Shown in pieces: positions 1 through 13,452 of a stretch of DNA of 64,000 nt. The notes beneath the pieces were generated by a model. That model had not been told where the DNA came from and did no database searches. It saw nothing but the letters and a program-made list of their open reading frames with translations. Location: positions 19,715 through 83,714 of the forward strand of contig NW_024883434.1 of the NCBI RefSeq assembly GCF_019059575.1, given 5' to 3'. Within the stretch, counting starts at the first letter, position 1. Every line of letters begins with the position of its first letter. Source of the DNA: Amphibalanus amphitrite. Taxonomy: Eukaryota > Arthropoda > Thecostraca > Balanomorpha > Balanidae. A program made the position numbers and the translations under genes.

Positions 1-298
1 CTCCATCATTTTACTGATTTACATAAGTCGCAGGCATAATTTTAAAAGTGCTTCGAAAATATTTGGCATTTAAGCATGCTTGAGGTGATAAAAATGTTTC
101 ATTTTTTATGAAAGGAGTGCAAAATCACACTAAAATAAGCAAAGGCAGGTGGATAATTGATGATGACTGGGTGTCAATCTGCACATATCAACATTTAAGA
201 GAAGTAGATTTTGGGAAATCAATGTTTCAAGCAGCCTACAAGATTATTCCAAAGTTTATCAACAAATATGTTATCAGCAAATTTCCTCAATTTCTCAC

Positions 299-484
299 CT
301 TCAGCAGATCCCTAAAGTAGGGGCTGCAGGCCGACAGCATCATTCTGTGTGCCTTGACGCGCTGCCCCTCGCAGCAGAGCGTTATGTCCACCAGCTCACC
401 GTCCCGCCGGAGGTGGTCAAACACGGAGGTGACGCTGCTCTGGAACCCATCCCACTTGAGGCAAAACTTCTGAGAGTCCATCAT
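299..484 (-). CDS. BTB/POZ domain exon, tramtrack/lola type (partial gene)
   Basis: A 62-codon exon encodes the N-terminal half of a BTB domain. It reads from two consecutive Met codons through FCLKW, then a VDITL strand, a C-E-G-Q-x-V-K-A-H-R segment and the hallmark LSACSPYF helix. This spacing is typical of the arthropod ttk/lola/bric-a-brac group of BTB transcription factors, in which the domain mediates dimerisation in the nucleus. The acceptor (TTTTTCACAG, bases 494-485) lies directly upstream of the first ATG, and the donor (AAG/GTGAGA, after base 299) ends the exon in phase 0. The rest of the domain and any zinc fingers or other DNA-binding module must lie left of the window. Bases 1-298 are intron. 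An untranslated first exon is expected to the right but was not found. The BTB call is firm; the orthologue is not. Confidence 0.9.
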
Positions 485-2363
485 CTGTGAAAAATACACA
501 ATGGTTCACAAATCAATGTCACAGCTGACAACTCAGACATTGACAAAGAAGAAAAGAGCTGACACTTAGTTTCATTGGAGTCTTGGACCCAACCAACAAC
601 AAGACCAACAAAATCGGAGAATAATTCAATAAAAAATTCAACTGAAAATAACAAAAAGAATATGTCTTTATAGTTTTTACACATGATTATTAAAAAGATC
701 ACAGGAAAAACATGTATCACACAAGGGCACGAAACCGACGCAGCCCGAACGCGAGAGCCGACGTAGCTCTTGCCCGGAAAATGCCCACACGACCAAAGGA
801 GCAACAGCCTTATTACTTCTACCAGACATCGTAAAACAATAAAAACAGAGCATTTCAATTAATAAAATAGCATACCTACGCAGACAAACAGAAGTAACGC
901 CGACGTTCATTCAAGCACCGGCCGAGCATGCGCCAGAATTGCCGTAATATTCCAGCTTTTTCCGCTTTTTCAACGTTTTGAGAAAAGCTTTCGTCAAAAT
1001 CACAATAGTTTGAGATTCTAGCATAGCTCCAATGTCGAAAGTATGCACATTGCACAGTACACGGCTCAAGGTTTGAGATGTGATACAGACTGTGTTGCAT
1101 TTTTGCGATCTTTTAGGGTATCATCGGCCTAAGAGGACTCCAATCCTTCTTTCGATCGTCCCACTTACCTCCGAGGACCTCCATGCACATGCAGGCTCTA
1201 GGAGGGCTGAGATGATGCCAAAGTCTAGGGGTCTTCACTCTTCATGCAGGTCTACGGGGGCTTCACGTGGCAGTCTCTTAGTGTCCTTCGAGGTCTGAGA
1301 GCTCGAATGGTCCCCGATGAGTCCTATGGCCCTTGGGGCGCTGCACACTGGATTCCGAGAAATTCATGTCAATATTCGAAGATCATGCTTAGGTACTCGC
1401 TGGCAGTTGGCACCCCCATGCCAGTCACAGAGGCCCAAGCCGGACCGGGGGCTCCACCAACGGGGGGAGGAGGGGGGAGTTCGCGATGGTTCGGACCCCC
1501 CCCCCCAATGCTTTCCCTTCCGCAATGCAGCGTAATGAATAAGAATGTGCATTCTGGGGTAGGCCACCCCCCCCCCCCATCCCATCCTGAAACCGTGGTG
1601 GAGCCGCTAAGCCGTGAGTCTCACCCGGACTAAAAAGTCCCGTGCCATTGTCTGAAGGCCCACACACTGTCAGCGGCCTTTGCGGGCTCCACGTCGATGT
1701 CTGAGGACCCTGATCGGTCCCTGAGGGTCCAATGCCGACGTTTGAGAAACCTTTTCTAGCCGCTGAGGGCTTTCATCGGCTCCACAGGTGCACGTCAGCC
1801 TAAGATGATTCCGTGCCGGCCTTTTCAGAAACCACACCGTTCCAGAAGATGATCTCAGGACGAGAGGGTGCATATCGGCCTGCTCATATATGATACCTAG
1901 ACTCCATGGACAATACCGTTTGCTGCTTTGGTATAATGCCGCACAGTACATAAGTGCTGTGTTCACTGGTCAGGCCCATGCATACCTATAGGTAACACTA
2001 TATCCTGGCATGGTATGAATCGATAAAAATTTCGGTCCAAGAGGGTGACAGAGCCCTTAGTGCTGTTCTTCACTATCTAGTTTCAGGGAGGGCTGACGTC
2101 GATTAGGGAAGCGCACAGTGCACTCCTCAGTAATGGGAGCCTAGGTCGAGTTCTGTGACTATAAGAATTTAGCTCTCAGCACTATCAAGAAACACCGTGC
2201 GCGGGAACCGGGGGGAGGGGCAGTAGGGGAGCCTGCCCCCACAATCTGGGGCTGTTGGGGCCCTGACCCCATAACTTTTCTTAGGGCCAAGAACCGTCGG
2301 GGCACTTTTCCTCCCTAAATTATGGGTGATGGGAAACAATGAAAAACTGAGTGGAAGAAAAAA
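485..2363. other. Non-coding stretch upstream of the BTB exon
   Basis: No convincing exon seen. Bases 1100-1970 hold loosely repetitive GC-rich text with recurring TCTGAGG/GGTCC words that looks like a decayed minisatellite. Two C-runs lie at about 1496-1507 and 1567-1580. It may contain the 5' UTR or promoter of the BTB gene, but nothing diagnostic is visible. Confidence 0.5.
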
Positions 2364-2367
2364 TTAA

Positions 2368-2852
2368 AGGGACCCTCCCACCTTCAAAAAAGTTTATGAA
2401 TTGACATGAAAGTGATGTCGCTCGATTAAGAAAGAGCAAAAACGAATATCTACCAAATTTCACCGAAAAATATTCACCGGTTTTCAAGATATTAGACTTT
2501 TACTTTTGTTTACTTTTTTGGTATCTCCGCTGTTCCTAGCGACTTCATTTTGGAAGTGCGGCGTTCGCGGCAGATGTTGCGCGCAAATAGCATATACCAC
2601 CACTGCTTTACAAAGATGTTAGTATGTATACCTAAGGTTTTAAAATCGTTAGATCACAGCTGATGTCACAAGTTCTAAGAGGGCATCTCAATGCATTAAC
2701 CCCTTAGAATCCGAAAATTGCAAGTTTGAAATTCCATATCTCCGAATTAAAGCATTTTTCGATGTTGTGAGTGCCCAAACTGGTATTTGCAGGCCATGGC
2801 CACCAATTTGGCTATCTCAACTCAAAACTTATGTTAAGGTGGGATAGTCACT
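2368..2852. mobile_element. TTAA-flanked MITE, AGGGACC family, copy a
   Basis: A 485-bp non-coding element flanked by TTAA on both sides (2364-2367 and 2853-2856). Its left end reads AGGGACCCTCCCACCTT, and its right end is a slightly diverged inverse (AAGGTGGGATAGTCACT). The same sequence recurs at 45926-46422, 46427-48668 and 59383-60323. The TTAA target is shared with piggyBac-like transposons, but the terminus starts with A rather than C, so the superfamily is uncertain. Confidence 0.85.
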
Positions 2853-4130
2853 TTAAAGTAAATACCCTCCCTCCCTCCCTGGCTCGACAGCTTATGTGTC
2901 AGATTTAGACCTTCATTGCAGGAAACCAGAAAGGTAGTTCCTTGACTCAGCTGAGACATAATGCCTCACTTTTTTGCTAATGTTTTCGTTTTGTTCTTTT
3001 CGTTGATCAGGCCAAGGGGTGAAAATTAAGTGGCCTAAAACCGATGAGAAAACTAGCTTTGAGGGTGACCTAGGCACCGGAAGTATCAGGTGTGTCCCCC
3101 TCCCCCCCCCCCCCTCCCCAGTCTGAAAGTAGTTCCTGCGCGGCACTGTCAATAAATGACGCCACGCTCGATTCATTTTTAAATAGTCAAGTACCATTTT
3201 TGCAAAAAAAACTAATTTCGTGTTTAAGTCATAATTTCAGAAGCATTTCAACTCGAATACCTTAATTTCCAGCCGATAAATGAAACGTCTTACTTAGTTG
3301 CCTAAATCTCGCCATAAGGTACAGGTCGGTTATATTTAGAAAGTTTTGTGGAGTGTCTCTTTATCACCTACATTTTTACAAGTTTATTGGCTATCGAACT
3401 TAAAATTTCACAAATCGATGAAATTCAACTACATTTGACGGCAGTTTTTTTTTTTTAGCAGAATGACTGAAGCATTTCTTTGTGTCTCGCAAATAATGCT
3501 TCCTGAATTGTTCGATCAGGCCCCCTACACAAATACACATACACATAGTTTGCCTCGATTTCAATGCGTTTAAGCGCAACTGGTGAAAATGCCTGCATAT
3601 GAGTACCTATATAGTCAATAGTCATATATCGGCATTCACTGATGTGATAGGATTCCTAAAATGAAAAAAGAACAACTTCCCAACGAGCACTACATGCTTT
3701 AGTTGATTGGACGGACCTGTAATAATGCGGTAAACGGGTATGTCAGGCTATATTGGGATCGACATAAGCTTCCACCAATCAGAATATCAGCCTGTCGCTC
3801 AAATAAATCAGCTTCTCTATACGATTGATTTGTTATCAGGATGCAGTCTCTAAGATCGGTGTTCAGGAAAAAGACGTGGTACTTATTGCTATATCTGAGT
3901 TTTATAGCGATCTCTCCTCGTCCTAGCAACAGATTTATTGTGAGCCAAAATTACCGTGTATTCAGTATGCATATTACGAGCATCAGAAATTTCAGTACAA
4001 AGACGAGTTAGGTATGTGACAACTTTCTTTAAAAGCATGGCTGATAACCTCTGGCTGGAGAGAAAGAAAAAAAATCAAGTAAATCTTGTACCACTATCCA
4101 CCCCTAGAAGCTGATATCGACCTGAAGTCA
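2853..4130. other. Intergenic, nothing recognised
   Basis: AT-rich unique-looking DNA with a C-rich tract near 3096-3120. No exon, RNA gene or bounded repeat was seen. Confidence 0.5.
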
Positions 4131-4307
4131 GTTTAACCAACAGAAAAATAGCCGCCTGCCGGAATTTTTTACCTAAAGATCGCTTCACATATGGAGCGTA
4201 AATGAGATAAACACGTACGCGAATAGGGCTTTACCGTTTACGCCCTGTATGTGAAGCGGTCCTTGAGCAAAAAATTCCAGCAGACTGCTATTTTTCTGTT
4301 GGTAAAA
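4131..4307. mobile_element. Small fold-back MITE
   Basis: About 60 bp at each end are imperfect inverted copies: left GTTTAACCAACAGAAAAATA, right the inverse ending CTGTTGGTAAAAC. A CGCTTCACATA/TATGTGAAGCG pair lies further in. The 177-bp unit would fold into one long hairpin and has no coding content. Confidence 0.8.
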
Positions 4308-6718
<2,411 letters not shown>

Positions 6719-6738
6719 TAGAGAGGGGAGTATGTGGC

Positions 6739-7793
6739 TCAGATGAGCTCCAGCCGTATGATGGGCACTGGCGCCACCTTCTTCGCGCGCCTACAGCGCG
6801 GCCTGGTTCGTCGTCCTCCGAGCAGCGCCAGCCTCAGCTGCGGAGAGATCAGCGCCAGCCCCACCGTGTCCATCAGACCGGCCTGACCGATCATCAGCAC
6901 CCGTGTCAGCAGCGAGCGCGTCACGCCAGCCGTCAGCGCTGAGGCTGGGGCCCACAGAAGGATCAGCAGCTGCTCGCACAGCGTCAGCACGGCGAAACAG
7001 CGCGCAGAGATGACGTTGCGGTGGCGCGGCGGCGCCGGCGGCAGCGTGGCGTCGGCGTAGAGGAGCAGCGTGTTGGCCGCTGTGGAGATGAGCAGCAGGA
7101 CTCCCACAGCGGTGGTGTTGGGACTGGGACGCTTGTCCACCGGTAGGCCGACACAGATGAGGAAGGGCACGCCCGGCTGCAGCAGGCTGGCGAAGATGTA
7201 GACCGAGGCGACATAGATCAGCCCAATGATGACGTAGACGACTCCACTGGTGAGCTTCCAGGCGTGTCGCGGAGCCCAGCGAGCCACAGCCAGGAGAAGT
7301 AAACGAACCAGACCCAGCCAACAGGTCAGGTAGGTGATCGTGAAGGCCAACACACCGCTAAGACCATTGAAGAACCCACAAAGCAGCCAGTGCAGCCGCA
7401 GTGGCGGCAGCAGTAGCTGGAGCATGATCGCCAGCTCTATGACGAGATTCACCTGCAGCACCCGGGATCGAAGCAGCAGCAGGAAGTTGAAGACTGTGGG
7501 GATAGCCCGGCAACGGCGCATCGCTCGCTGGAAGAACACGCTGCCTAAGACGCTGGCAAGGATGATGGTGATGACGACCAGCGCCAGATAGCGCTGACTG
7601 GGAGTGAGAGGGTCCAAGGAGAGTGGCCCGGCCGAGAAGACGTTCTGTGGGAGGAAATATGTTTCCAAGGTTGGAGCGGAGGCAGTTAGGCTGGTGTTAG
7701 GCGCTGGATTGACGAGAGTCTGCAGCGTAGGGGAGGAGTGCAGAGGGGAGAAACTGTTCTCCGTAGGCGTGTAAGATGGTGACGGAGAAGGCG
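6739..7793 (-). pseudogene. Seven-transmembrane receptor, membrane-domain part (gene split by LTR element)
   Basis: This segment encodes seven hydrophobic helices. Numbering in the LTR-fused 360-residue frame, they fall at about 78-98, 109-137, 145-178, 190-213, 236-256, 269-291 and 303-326. A Cys at the top of helix 3 (about 148) and a Cys in the second outer loop (about 223) match the conserved disulfide pair of rhodopsin-like receptors, and helix 7 ends in a SPQLR motif followed by a basic tail. The canonical D/E-R-Y and N-P-x-x-Y motifs are not clear, so it is a divergent member or a receptor-like membrane protein. The Ser/Thr/Pro-rich stretch before helix 1 has an NTS glycosylation site. 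The exon is cut at 7793 by an LTR element, and its upstream half resumes in the same frame at 14461. Stop is TGA at 6739-6741. It could still be translated from an ATG supplied by the LTR. Ligand unknown. Confidence 0.7.
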
Positions 7794-8227
7794 TGTAGAG
7801 ATCATCTATGCGATTTGTCATCTATGCGATTTGTCATCTATGCGATTTGTCATTTCATGTTGTCATTTTTATTTATATTGTCACCGCCTTATTAATCAAT
7901 CTGTTACCTGTTGTCAATTGCGCGTCAAGTTTGTTTGTTATTTGTAAACCGGCCTGCCGCTGGCCTCAACCTTCCTAGTAACCGCTGTGCCATACGCTAT
8001 AGAACGTGTCGTGCAAAGGTCACGGCGGCACCCCTGAGGCGGCCGCTGCCCGTACGTTTAGGAGCCCATTGTCGTGACGTCATGACTGTGGACAAAGGTC
8101 GCGGTAGGGGCTCTCCCGGCAGCCGGACGGTGACTCATACGTTGAGCTTGTCTCTCGCCGCGCCTGCGGGCATATTGGTAGTACTAGGGACGGCCAGCAT
8201 ATGACCGCGGTTTTCGGCGACATTGTC

Positions 8228-10547
8228 GACGCGGATCTCGACTTCCTGCGCAAACCTTGGATTCTTCGATATTCACGCACCAGTTCGACGCTTCACGTCA
8301 GTTAGCGCACGGTGTCCTCACTGAGCTCCAGGGTCGTCCATGGACGACCTTGGTCGCTAACTTTGAGTAAGCCTTCAGCTCTTTTTGCTCTATGTGACTG
8401 TAGGTAGGTCATCTAGGATAACTGCTCAGTCCGGGGGAAACCTAGCGGTGATAACGAACCGGACTATTTATCTTTGCCTGTAACAGACCCCGATCATGGC
8501 CATGGACTCGACCGGACCGCCTCCAGGGGCGCGTCTCCCACCCGACCTTGACCCACCAGAAGGCCGCGCTCTCATCCTGATGAGCCGGCCTGATGGCACT
8601 CCACTGCGAGGGAACCCGTTCGCCATCATCAGGGAAATCCGCTCGATCTGTGACTCGGAAGTCGAAAAAACCAAACAACTCGGATCTGGCAAAATTCTCA
8701 TCTCGACCTTCAACAAAGACCAAAGCTCTGCCCTTCTCTCCTGCCAAACCATGCTCGGAAAACCTGTTTCGGCTGTTCTTGCAACCAACCTGATGTCATC
8801 GCAGGGTCTCATTCACTGTCCGGACCTCAGCGACCTCTCTGACGAAGAGCTCCTCACCGAACTAGCCCCGCAGGGTGTTATCGAGGTGCAGAGGCTCAAA
8901 TCCAAGGACCGAACTCCAAACCCCCTGATTCGACTTCGCTTTAAAGGACTCGATCTCCCAAGAAAGCTCCTCTGCGGGTACCTCTCCGTCCCTGTTCGAC
9001 CCTGGATCCAGCTGCCAAGGCAATGCCGTAGGTGCTGGAAGCTAGGCCACTCCATGCGCTCTTGCCGACGAAAAGAGACAGTCTGCGGGCAGTGCTCTGC
9101 CAGGGACAGCCACCCCACAGGTGACTGTACCTCGGTCCCAAAGTGCCCTCTCTGCTCTGGTCCACACCCAGCATGGGACCGAAACAGCTGCCCCGTCTGG
9201 AAAACCACCAAACGAGACACTCGAGAGCGAGCGCCATTCCAACCCCCGCCGCTCAACTCCACAGCTTGGCCTCCACTTGAGAGTCAGCACCGAACGATGC
9301 AGCCCCCTCCGGCTCGCACAGACGCCTCTGTCCAGACAGATGGTGAGGTCATGGCCCCTAAGGCGACCGCAGTCCCTGTTCAGACCCAGACCGAGACAGC
9401 CAGCTCTCAGACGACCGACGCCAGCACCCAAACGACCAAACTGACCACCTTCGACTCGACCTCTCAAACTCGACCCGCCCGACTGGTCTCTGCCGAAGTC
9501 CAGACTGACACCCCCGACTCACCGACACCAACCACGGACCCCGACGACTTCGGCTGCTCTCGAAGCAGGCCGTTCACCCGAGGCTACACGGCGAGCTTCC
9601 AGCCTGACAGCCCCCGAAACGACACCGACGATCCCGATCCAGACCTGATCCCGAAGAGACGTCCCAGGGGTGAGATCCCTCCACCTGACATCGGGTCGCT
9701 GAAGTTTGAGTACGCCAGCGGCAGGCGACTTTCCTACCCTCCCTCCACCCTCTACTGGTTTGACCATGAAATCCGACTATACGACCTTGACCTTCGCCCA
9801 GAATCCAAAGCGTACAGGGCAGCCGTGGCTGGCTTCTATTTTGACGGACCCCCTCACCACGGACGCCGTATCTTCCTTCAGAGAATTCCTCCAACGGGTA
9901 ACCACTAGCCCTACCAACATCGCTGCCTAGGAGTCGAGCTATGCCTCACGGCTACTCCTCCAGAGCCACCAAATTCCAGTCAAAGTTGTACCCCTGAGAC
10001 GGGCGGGACATGACTGGGGCACCCGGGTCACACCGGCTGCCATAACCCGCTGGCTGTCTCACTCGGTAGGCCGGTTTTTATTTTGGCCGATCCCTGCGAA
10101 CAGCCTGCGCAATCACACTTTCACTGTCCACATTAGAGATATAACGTAACGTAACTATTGCGGGGATTTTTACTGTACTCGACAGTTTTTGCCCCTTGAC
10201 TTAGGCACCAGGTTTTTTCTAGTTAGGACTTTTCCTGGTAAATACATCCCACAACAAACATCACACATTGCAACACCTCACACCATCAGCAGCAAGATTT
10301 ACAGCAGCAAGTATGAATATTCTACCCCTTTCTGGACACCCTTGCCTTGTTAATCGGACGCCACATGAGCCGAATTAAAGTAAAGTTTGCTTCTCTCTCT
10401 TGCTTGGGTCAGAATTAAATAGCTGACAGTAAAGTAAAGTAAAACGAAAGATCTGGCTCATTGCCAGCCTTAGTAATTTCCCCTTCCCTGGCGGTTGCCT
10501 TAGGCATGCCGGGAAGACAAAATTAAAAAAAAAAAAAAAAAAAAAAA
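8228..10547 (+). mobile_element. Jockey/I-like non-LTR retrotransposon, ORF1 only
   Basis: A 2,320-bp insertion in the 5' LTR bounded by a perfect 10-bp duplication CGACATTGTC (8218-8227 and 10548-10557) and ending in an A-tract of about 23 bases. It carries one open reading frame, a Gag-like ORF1. No endonuclease or reverse transcriptase frame follows, so it is a deletion derivative mobilised in trans. The intact duplication and clean poly(A) show insertion by target-primed reverse transcription after the LTR element had formed. Confidence 0.93.
8496..9908 (+). CDS. Non-LTR retrotransposon ORF1 (Gag-like, three zinc knuckles)
   Basis: A 470-codon intact frame. Residues about 70-175 form the pre-knuckle nucleic-acid-binding region usual in jockey/I-clade ORF1 proteins. 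Three cysteine knuckles follow between about 176 and 235: a classical CX2CX4HX4C, then CX2CX5HX4C, then a CxxCxxxH...C with the trailing C-P-V motif. The C-terminal half is Pro/Thr-rich with repeated VQT and SQT motifs, common in arthropod elements of this kind. The protein would coat element RNA. The start ATG at 8496 lies 268 bp into the element, and the next ATG is two codons later. No ORF2 follows. Confidence 0.88.
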   Translation: MAMDSTGPPPGARLPPDLDPPEGRALILMSRPDGTPLRGNPFAIIREIRSICDSEVEKTKQLGSGKILISTFNKDQSSALLSCQTMLGKPVSAVLATNLMSSQGLIHCPDLSDLSDEELLTELAPQGVIEVQRLKSKDRTPNPLIRLRFKGLDLPRKLLCGYLSVPVRPWIQLPRQCRRCWKLGHSMRSCRRKETVCGQCSARDSHPTGDCTSVPKCPLCSGPHPAWDRNSCPVWKTTKRDTRERAPFQPPPLNSTAWPPLESQHRTMQPPPARTDASVQTDGEVMAPKATAVPVQTQTETASSQTTDASTQTTKLTTFDSTSQTRPARLVSAEVQTDTPDSPTPTTDPDDFGCSRSRPFTRGYTASFQPDSPRNDTDDPDPDLIPKRRPRGEIPPPDIGSLKFEYASGRRLSYPPSTLYWFDHEIRLYDLDLRPESKAYRAAVAGFYFDGPPHHGRRIFLQRIPPTGNH

Positions 10548-11121
10548 CGACATTGTCAATTCGTTTCTCGACTCTGCTGTTCGCTACAAGACAAATACAC
10601 ATAGAAAACGGCTCGGGCATTTGGAGAAGAGCGGCTACTCTGAGGCGAGGGAAGAACACGGAGATTCACACAAACGACCTGACTAGGTTGCACCGGCCAC
10701 AGTCGACCGAGGTGGGCTTCCGCGCCCTTAAAGACGCCTCTGACTGGCCATTGCGCTGACACCCTGGTCGGACCACGGTCATTGATCGGACCCTGCCACT
10801 GGTTCGTGCTCAGGCTGCCTTAGCGGGTAGACCTGCTCGACCAGACGCCCCACTGGTGGGCGAGTGCTCGGTTCCGACTTTCACCGCCGGTCCAACAGCG
10901 TTCTGCTGGTTCCCGCCGATCCGGTTACGACACCGCAAGTGCCGTACCGACTCGGGCGTCCCAGGTGGGCGTAACGGTTACCACACCAGTTCGCGACCCC
11001 CAGGCTCTGTCAGCCGTCGTACGGCTCTCGGACGGACACTCTAATAGATCAGCCACAAATCAATAGGTTGTCACAGACCGTCCGTCCAGCCAAGCGCTAC
11101 CCACAGCGCAGTACGACAAAT

Positions 11122-11137
11122 TGGTGACCCCGACGTG
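11122..11137 (+). promoter_or_regulatory. Primer binding site, tRNA-Trp type
   Basis: Three bases after the LTR, TGGTGACCCCGACGTG is complementary to the 3' end of animal tRNA-Trp including CCA. tRNA-Trp priming is a known trait of the CsRn1 clade. Confidence 0.85.
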
Positions 11138-11167
11138 ATCTCCGTTGTTCGACCTTAGCCTCTCGTC

Positions 11168-12088
11168 ATGCCCGCGGACAGCGCACAGTCCGGCGCCGCA
11201 GCTCAAGACCCAGCCAGCGTTCCAGCTTCAGCCTCTGAGTCAACTCATCGGCCCATGGCTAGCTTCCGGCTACCACCATACTCTCCGGAAGAGCCCGACC
11301 TGTGGCTACTGCAGGTGCAGTGCGCTTTCGACGTCAGCGGGGTCGACTCCGACGAGCTGAGGTTTAAGCTCCTCGTCGCAAACCTCCCCGCCAACATCGC
11401 CGTCCAGGTCAAGGACGTCATCCGGTCATCTCGGTCTTTTGACGTGCTGTGTGCAGCGCTCCAAGCCCGCCTGGCACAGTCACGCGCCGACCGACTACAA
11501 GCCCTGCTCGGCCGCCAGCAGCTCGGCGATCAGAAGCCGACGGCGCTGTTGCGCTCAATGCGCAACGAGCTAGCCGCAGCCGGGGACGCCCCGGTTGATA
11601 CGGAGCTCTTCCGTACCCTATTTCAACAACGGCTACCGCAGCCCGTCCGTGCTGCCCTCGCCCTCCTGCCAGCCGACAGCACGCTTGACGCACTGGCAGA
11701 AGCGGCCGACCGGTACCTGGAAGCTAGCGGACCGGACCCACGGCTATCAGCGATCGCGGCACAGCCGTACACACAGCCGGCACCGCCCATCGCTGCTGCA
11801 GTGACAGCCCCAGCGCCAGCTGCAACCCCTGCGCTGGACACCGTCATCGCCTCCCTGGTCGCTAAGATGGAGCGCCTGGAGGCCAGTAACCGACGACTCG
11901 AGGACGCCGTGCGACGCGACCGCAGCCGTTCCCGGCCGCGCCAGGCGTCTCGCCAGTCTCGCCGCCCGTCACCGGCTCGTCCTTCAACGCCGCCGCACGA
12001 CGACACGCTGTGTTGGTACCACCAGCGATTCGGCGCCCAAGCGCGCCGATGCAAGTTGCCGTGCTCCTGGATCGCCTCGGAAAACTGA
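11168..12088 (+). CDS. LTR retrotransposon Gag
   Basis: A 306-codon frame with the capsid-like helical region at about residues 38-185 (LPPYSPEEPDLWLLQV at its start, then a leucine-rich region with an LGDQKP turn) that characterises arthropod CsRn1-like Gags. Near the C terminus, C-WY-H-(9)-C-KLP-C fits CX2HX9CX3C, the unusual CHCC motif of this clade, in place of a CCHC knuckle. It is preceded by an Arg/Ser/Pro-rich basic stretch. The last 79 bp overlap the pol frame, which is in the -1 frame, so Pol would be made by -1 frameshifting. The frame is open throughout and may still supply Gag. Confidence 0.88.
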   Translation: MPADSAQSGAAAQDPASVPASASESTHRPMASFRLPPYSPEEPDLWLLQVQCAFDVSGVDSDELRFKLLVANLPANIAVQVKDVIRSSRSFDVLCAALQARLAQSRADRLQALLGRQQLGDQKPTALLRSMRNELAAAGDAPVDTELFRTLFQQRLPQPVRAALALLPADSTLDALAEAADRYLEASGPDPRLSAIAAQPYTQPAPPIAAAVTAPAPAATPALDTVIASLVAKMERLEASNRRLEDAVRRDRSRSRPRQASRQSRRPSPARPSTPPHDDTLCWYHQRFGAQARRCKLPCSWIASEN

Positions 12089-12736
12089 GGCGCCCCGTGC
12101 TGATGGCGCAAAGCACGGGCGCCCCTCCTGCCGCGCCACTCCTCTTCGTGAGGGACACGGAGACGAACCGGCAATTTCTAGTCGACACCGGGGCGCAGGT
12201 CAGCGTGCTGCCTCGCCGCTGCCTGCCCAACGGGTCTACGCTGACCCCTGCTCCTGTCGGCCAGCAGCTCGTCGCGGCAAACGGCTCACCGATCGCGGTG
12301 CACGGCACCTACCTGCTGGACGTCACCTTGAGTCAGCAGCACCGCCTGAAACATCGATTCTTCGTCACTGACGTCACCACACCCATCTTGGGCACCGACT
12401 TCCTGGCCGCACATCACCTCGTCGTGGACGTTGCCAACCAGCGTCTCCTGCGGAACGGCACCGTCTGCGCCAGCGCCGAGCGGTCAAGGCTGTGCTCCAT
12501 CGGAGTGCGTCTCGTCCGGGAGCAGGCTGCTGCTCGCTTCGCAGCTGTCCTCGCCCGGTACCCGGATGTGACCTCACCAAAACCTGGACCAACACCGGTG
12601 AAGCACAACGTGACGCACCACATCGTCACCAAGGGTCCACCGGTGTACCAGCGGCCACGACGCCTCCCGCCGGAGCGCCTTCAAATCGCACGTGCCGAGT
12701 TCAACAAGATGCTCCAGCAAGGCACCATTCGACCGT

Positions 12737-12753
12737 CCAGCAGCAGCAACAGC

Positions 12754-12805
<52 letters not shown>

Positions 12806-12843
12806 ACAGCAGCAGCAGCAGCAGCAGAGGCAACAGCAGCAAT
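12737..12843 (+). repeat. AGC/AAC trinucleotide repeat bridging the pol deletion
   Basis: About 35 units of AGC with some AAC and GGC lie exactly at the junction of the pol deletion and keep the frame open. The repeat starts where the parental protein has natural Ser codons. Confidence 0.9.
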
Positions 12844-13452
12844 ACCGGCTCCTCACTGCGGCTTCCCGGCGAGTTCTTCATCAGCAGCCAAGCCTCAGCA
12901 GCATCACCGGCCGGTTTCGTACAAGACCTGAAGCGCGCCATGTCTCAGGTGCGGCCGACACTCCCACGTCCGGTCCAGCGCGCCACGTACGTCCCGACGG
13001 CACTCCAGACGGCGACACACGTCTTCGTGCGCAGGGACTGTCACCGCTACCCGCTGGACGCTCCATACGACGGACCGTTCCCGGTTACCGAAAGGACCAC
13101 CAAAACCATCACCATCGACCGTCGACAGAAAAAGGAGGTCATCAGCATCGACCGGTGTAAGGCCGCCTTCCTGGAGACGCCAGATGAATCCGGTCATCGA
13201 CAGCCTGACCTGCCGACTGTGCAGCCGCACGGTACTCAGTCCAGCGGCCCGCCGGCCGCGCCACCGCTCAGCAATGAGCCCAGCGGCCCGGAGCTTCTGA
13301 TCTACGGTGACGCACCAATTCGCCCTGCAGCCGTCGCTCGGGCTGACGCTGCACCATTGCAGCCTCGGCCGATACTACGGACGACCCGCTCCGGCCGCGT
13401 CATACGACCTCCGGTAAGATATCGCCATGTCACTTTTGTCCGCGACATGTCT

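Larger units (their letters stand above)
7794..11118 (+). repeat. 5' LTR, split by a nested insertion
   Basis: The LTR occupies 7794-8227 and 10558-11118 (434 + 561 = 995 bp), separated by the nested non-LTR element plus one copy of its target duplication. It opens with three tandem copies of a 16-bp unit (ATCTATGCGATTTGTC). Read on the minus strand, these units contain an ATG in frame with the interrupted receptor. Confidence 0.93.

Noticed and set aside
7911-8204. 97-codon frame repeated at 13583-13876
   Set aside because: It is part of the LTR and identical in both LTRs. No known LTR protein or start context.
10556-11044. 68- and 62-codon frames repeated at 13895-14386
   Set aside because: Same reason: LTR sequence.
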